Positions 6,505-6,511 of a stretch of DNA of 6,511 bases are shown here, piece by piece (the stretch's first letter is position 1; the number at the start of each line of letters is the position of its first letter). The notes below the pieces were generated by a model. It did not search any database and had not been told where the DNA came from. It saw only the letters and a list, made by a program, of their open reading frames with translations. The position numbers were made by a program, and so were the translations under genes. This DNA comes from Planctomycetota bacterium (GTDB lineage Bacteria; Planctomycetota; Phycisphaerae; Phycisphaerales; SM1A02), in the NCBI GenBank assembly GCA_009926815.1, contig RFOC01000116.1:1-6511 (forward strand), written 5' to 3'.

Positions 6505-6511
6505 AGAGGAG
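6505..6511 (+). promoter_or_regulatory. Shine-Dalgarno-like site at the right edge
   Basis: AGAGGAG contains AGGAG, a good match to the 16S rRNA anti-Shine-Dalgarno. It is the strongest such match placed outside a gene in this window. A plus-strand start codon would be expected within about 5-10 bases beyond the window end. Confidence 0.4.

Overview
This is an ordinary-looking, gap-free stretch of a high-GC bacterial chromosome. It holds the 3' end of one plus-strand gene and three complete minus-strand genes, with no sign of mobile DNA, RNA genes or CRISPR. The style of the proteins (a NadA of the long CLCTTM type, an IspE with GMHPISSW, an AsmA-like protein of about 1,300 residues, and weak or absent Shine-Dalgarno sites) suggests Planctomycetota, perhaps Phycisphaerae. 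That placement comes from remembered family resemblance, not a search.

Layout from left to right: (1) positions 2-235, plus strand, the C-terminal end of a NuoI-type 4Fe-4S subunit of respiratory complex I. It ends the plus-strand transcript; no nuoJ follows. (2) A perfect 7-bp hairpin at 238-255 lies between the two convergent stop codons and overlaps the second. (3) Positions 254-4261, minus strand, a 1335-residue membrane-anchored AsmA/TamB-like protein that fills most of the window. (4) Positions 4267-5466, minus strand, quinolinate synthase NadA, starting at GTG. (5) Positions 5530-6453, minus strand, IspE, the CDP-methylerythritol kinase of the MEP isoprenoid pathway. (6) Positions 6454-6511, a short upstream region with an 8-bp inverted repeat, -10-like hexamers facing both ways, and a Shine-Dalgarno-like AGAGGAG at the very edge. 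This suggests a divergent plus-strand gene starting just outside.

The minus-strand genes run ispE, nadA, asmA-like, with gaps of 63 and 5 bp, and probably form one transcription unit with an extra start in front of nadA. They join isoprenoid precursor supply, NAD biosynthesis and an envelope protein. This looks like a housekeeping cluster; no direct functional link is evident.

I did not find a clear new biological system. The points most worth following are the apparent leaderless arrangement of both ispE and nadA, the symmetric divergent promoter region, and the large, internally repeated AsmA-like protein. Every stretch outside the genes is shorter than 70 bases.
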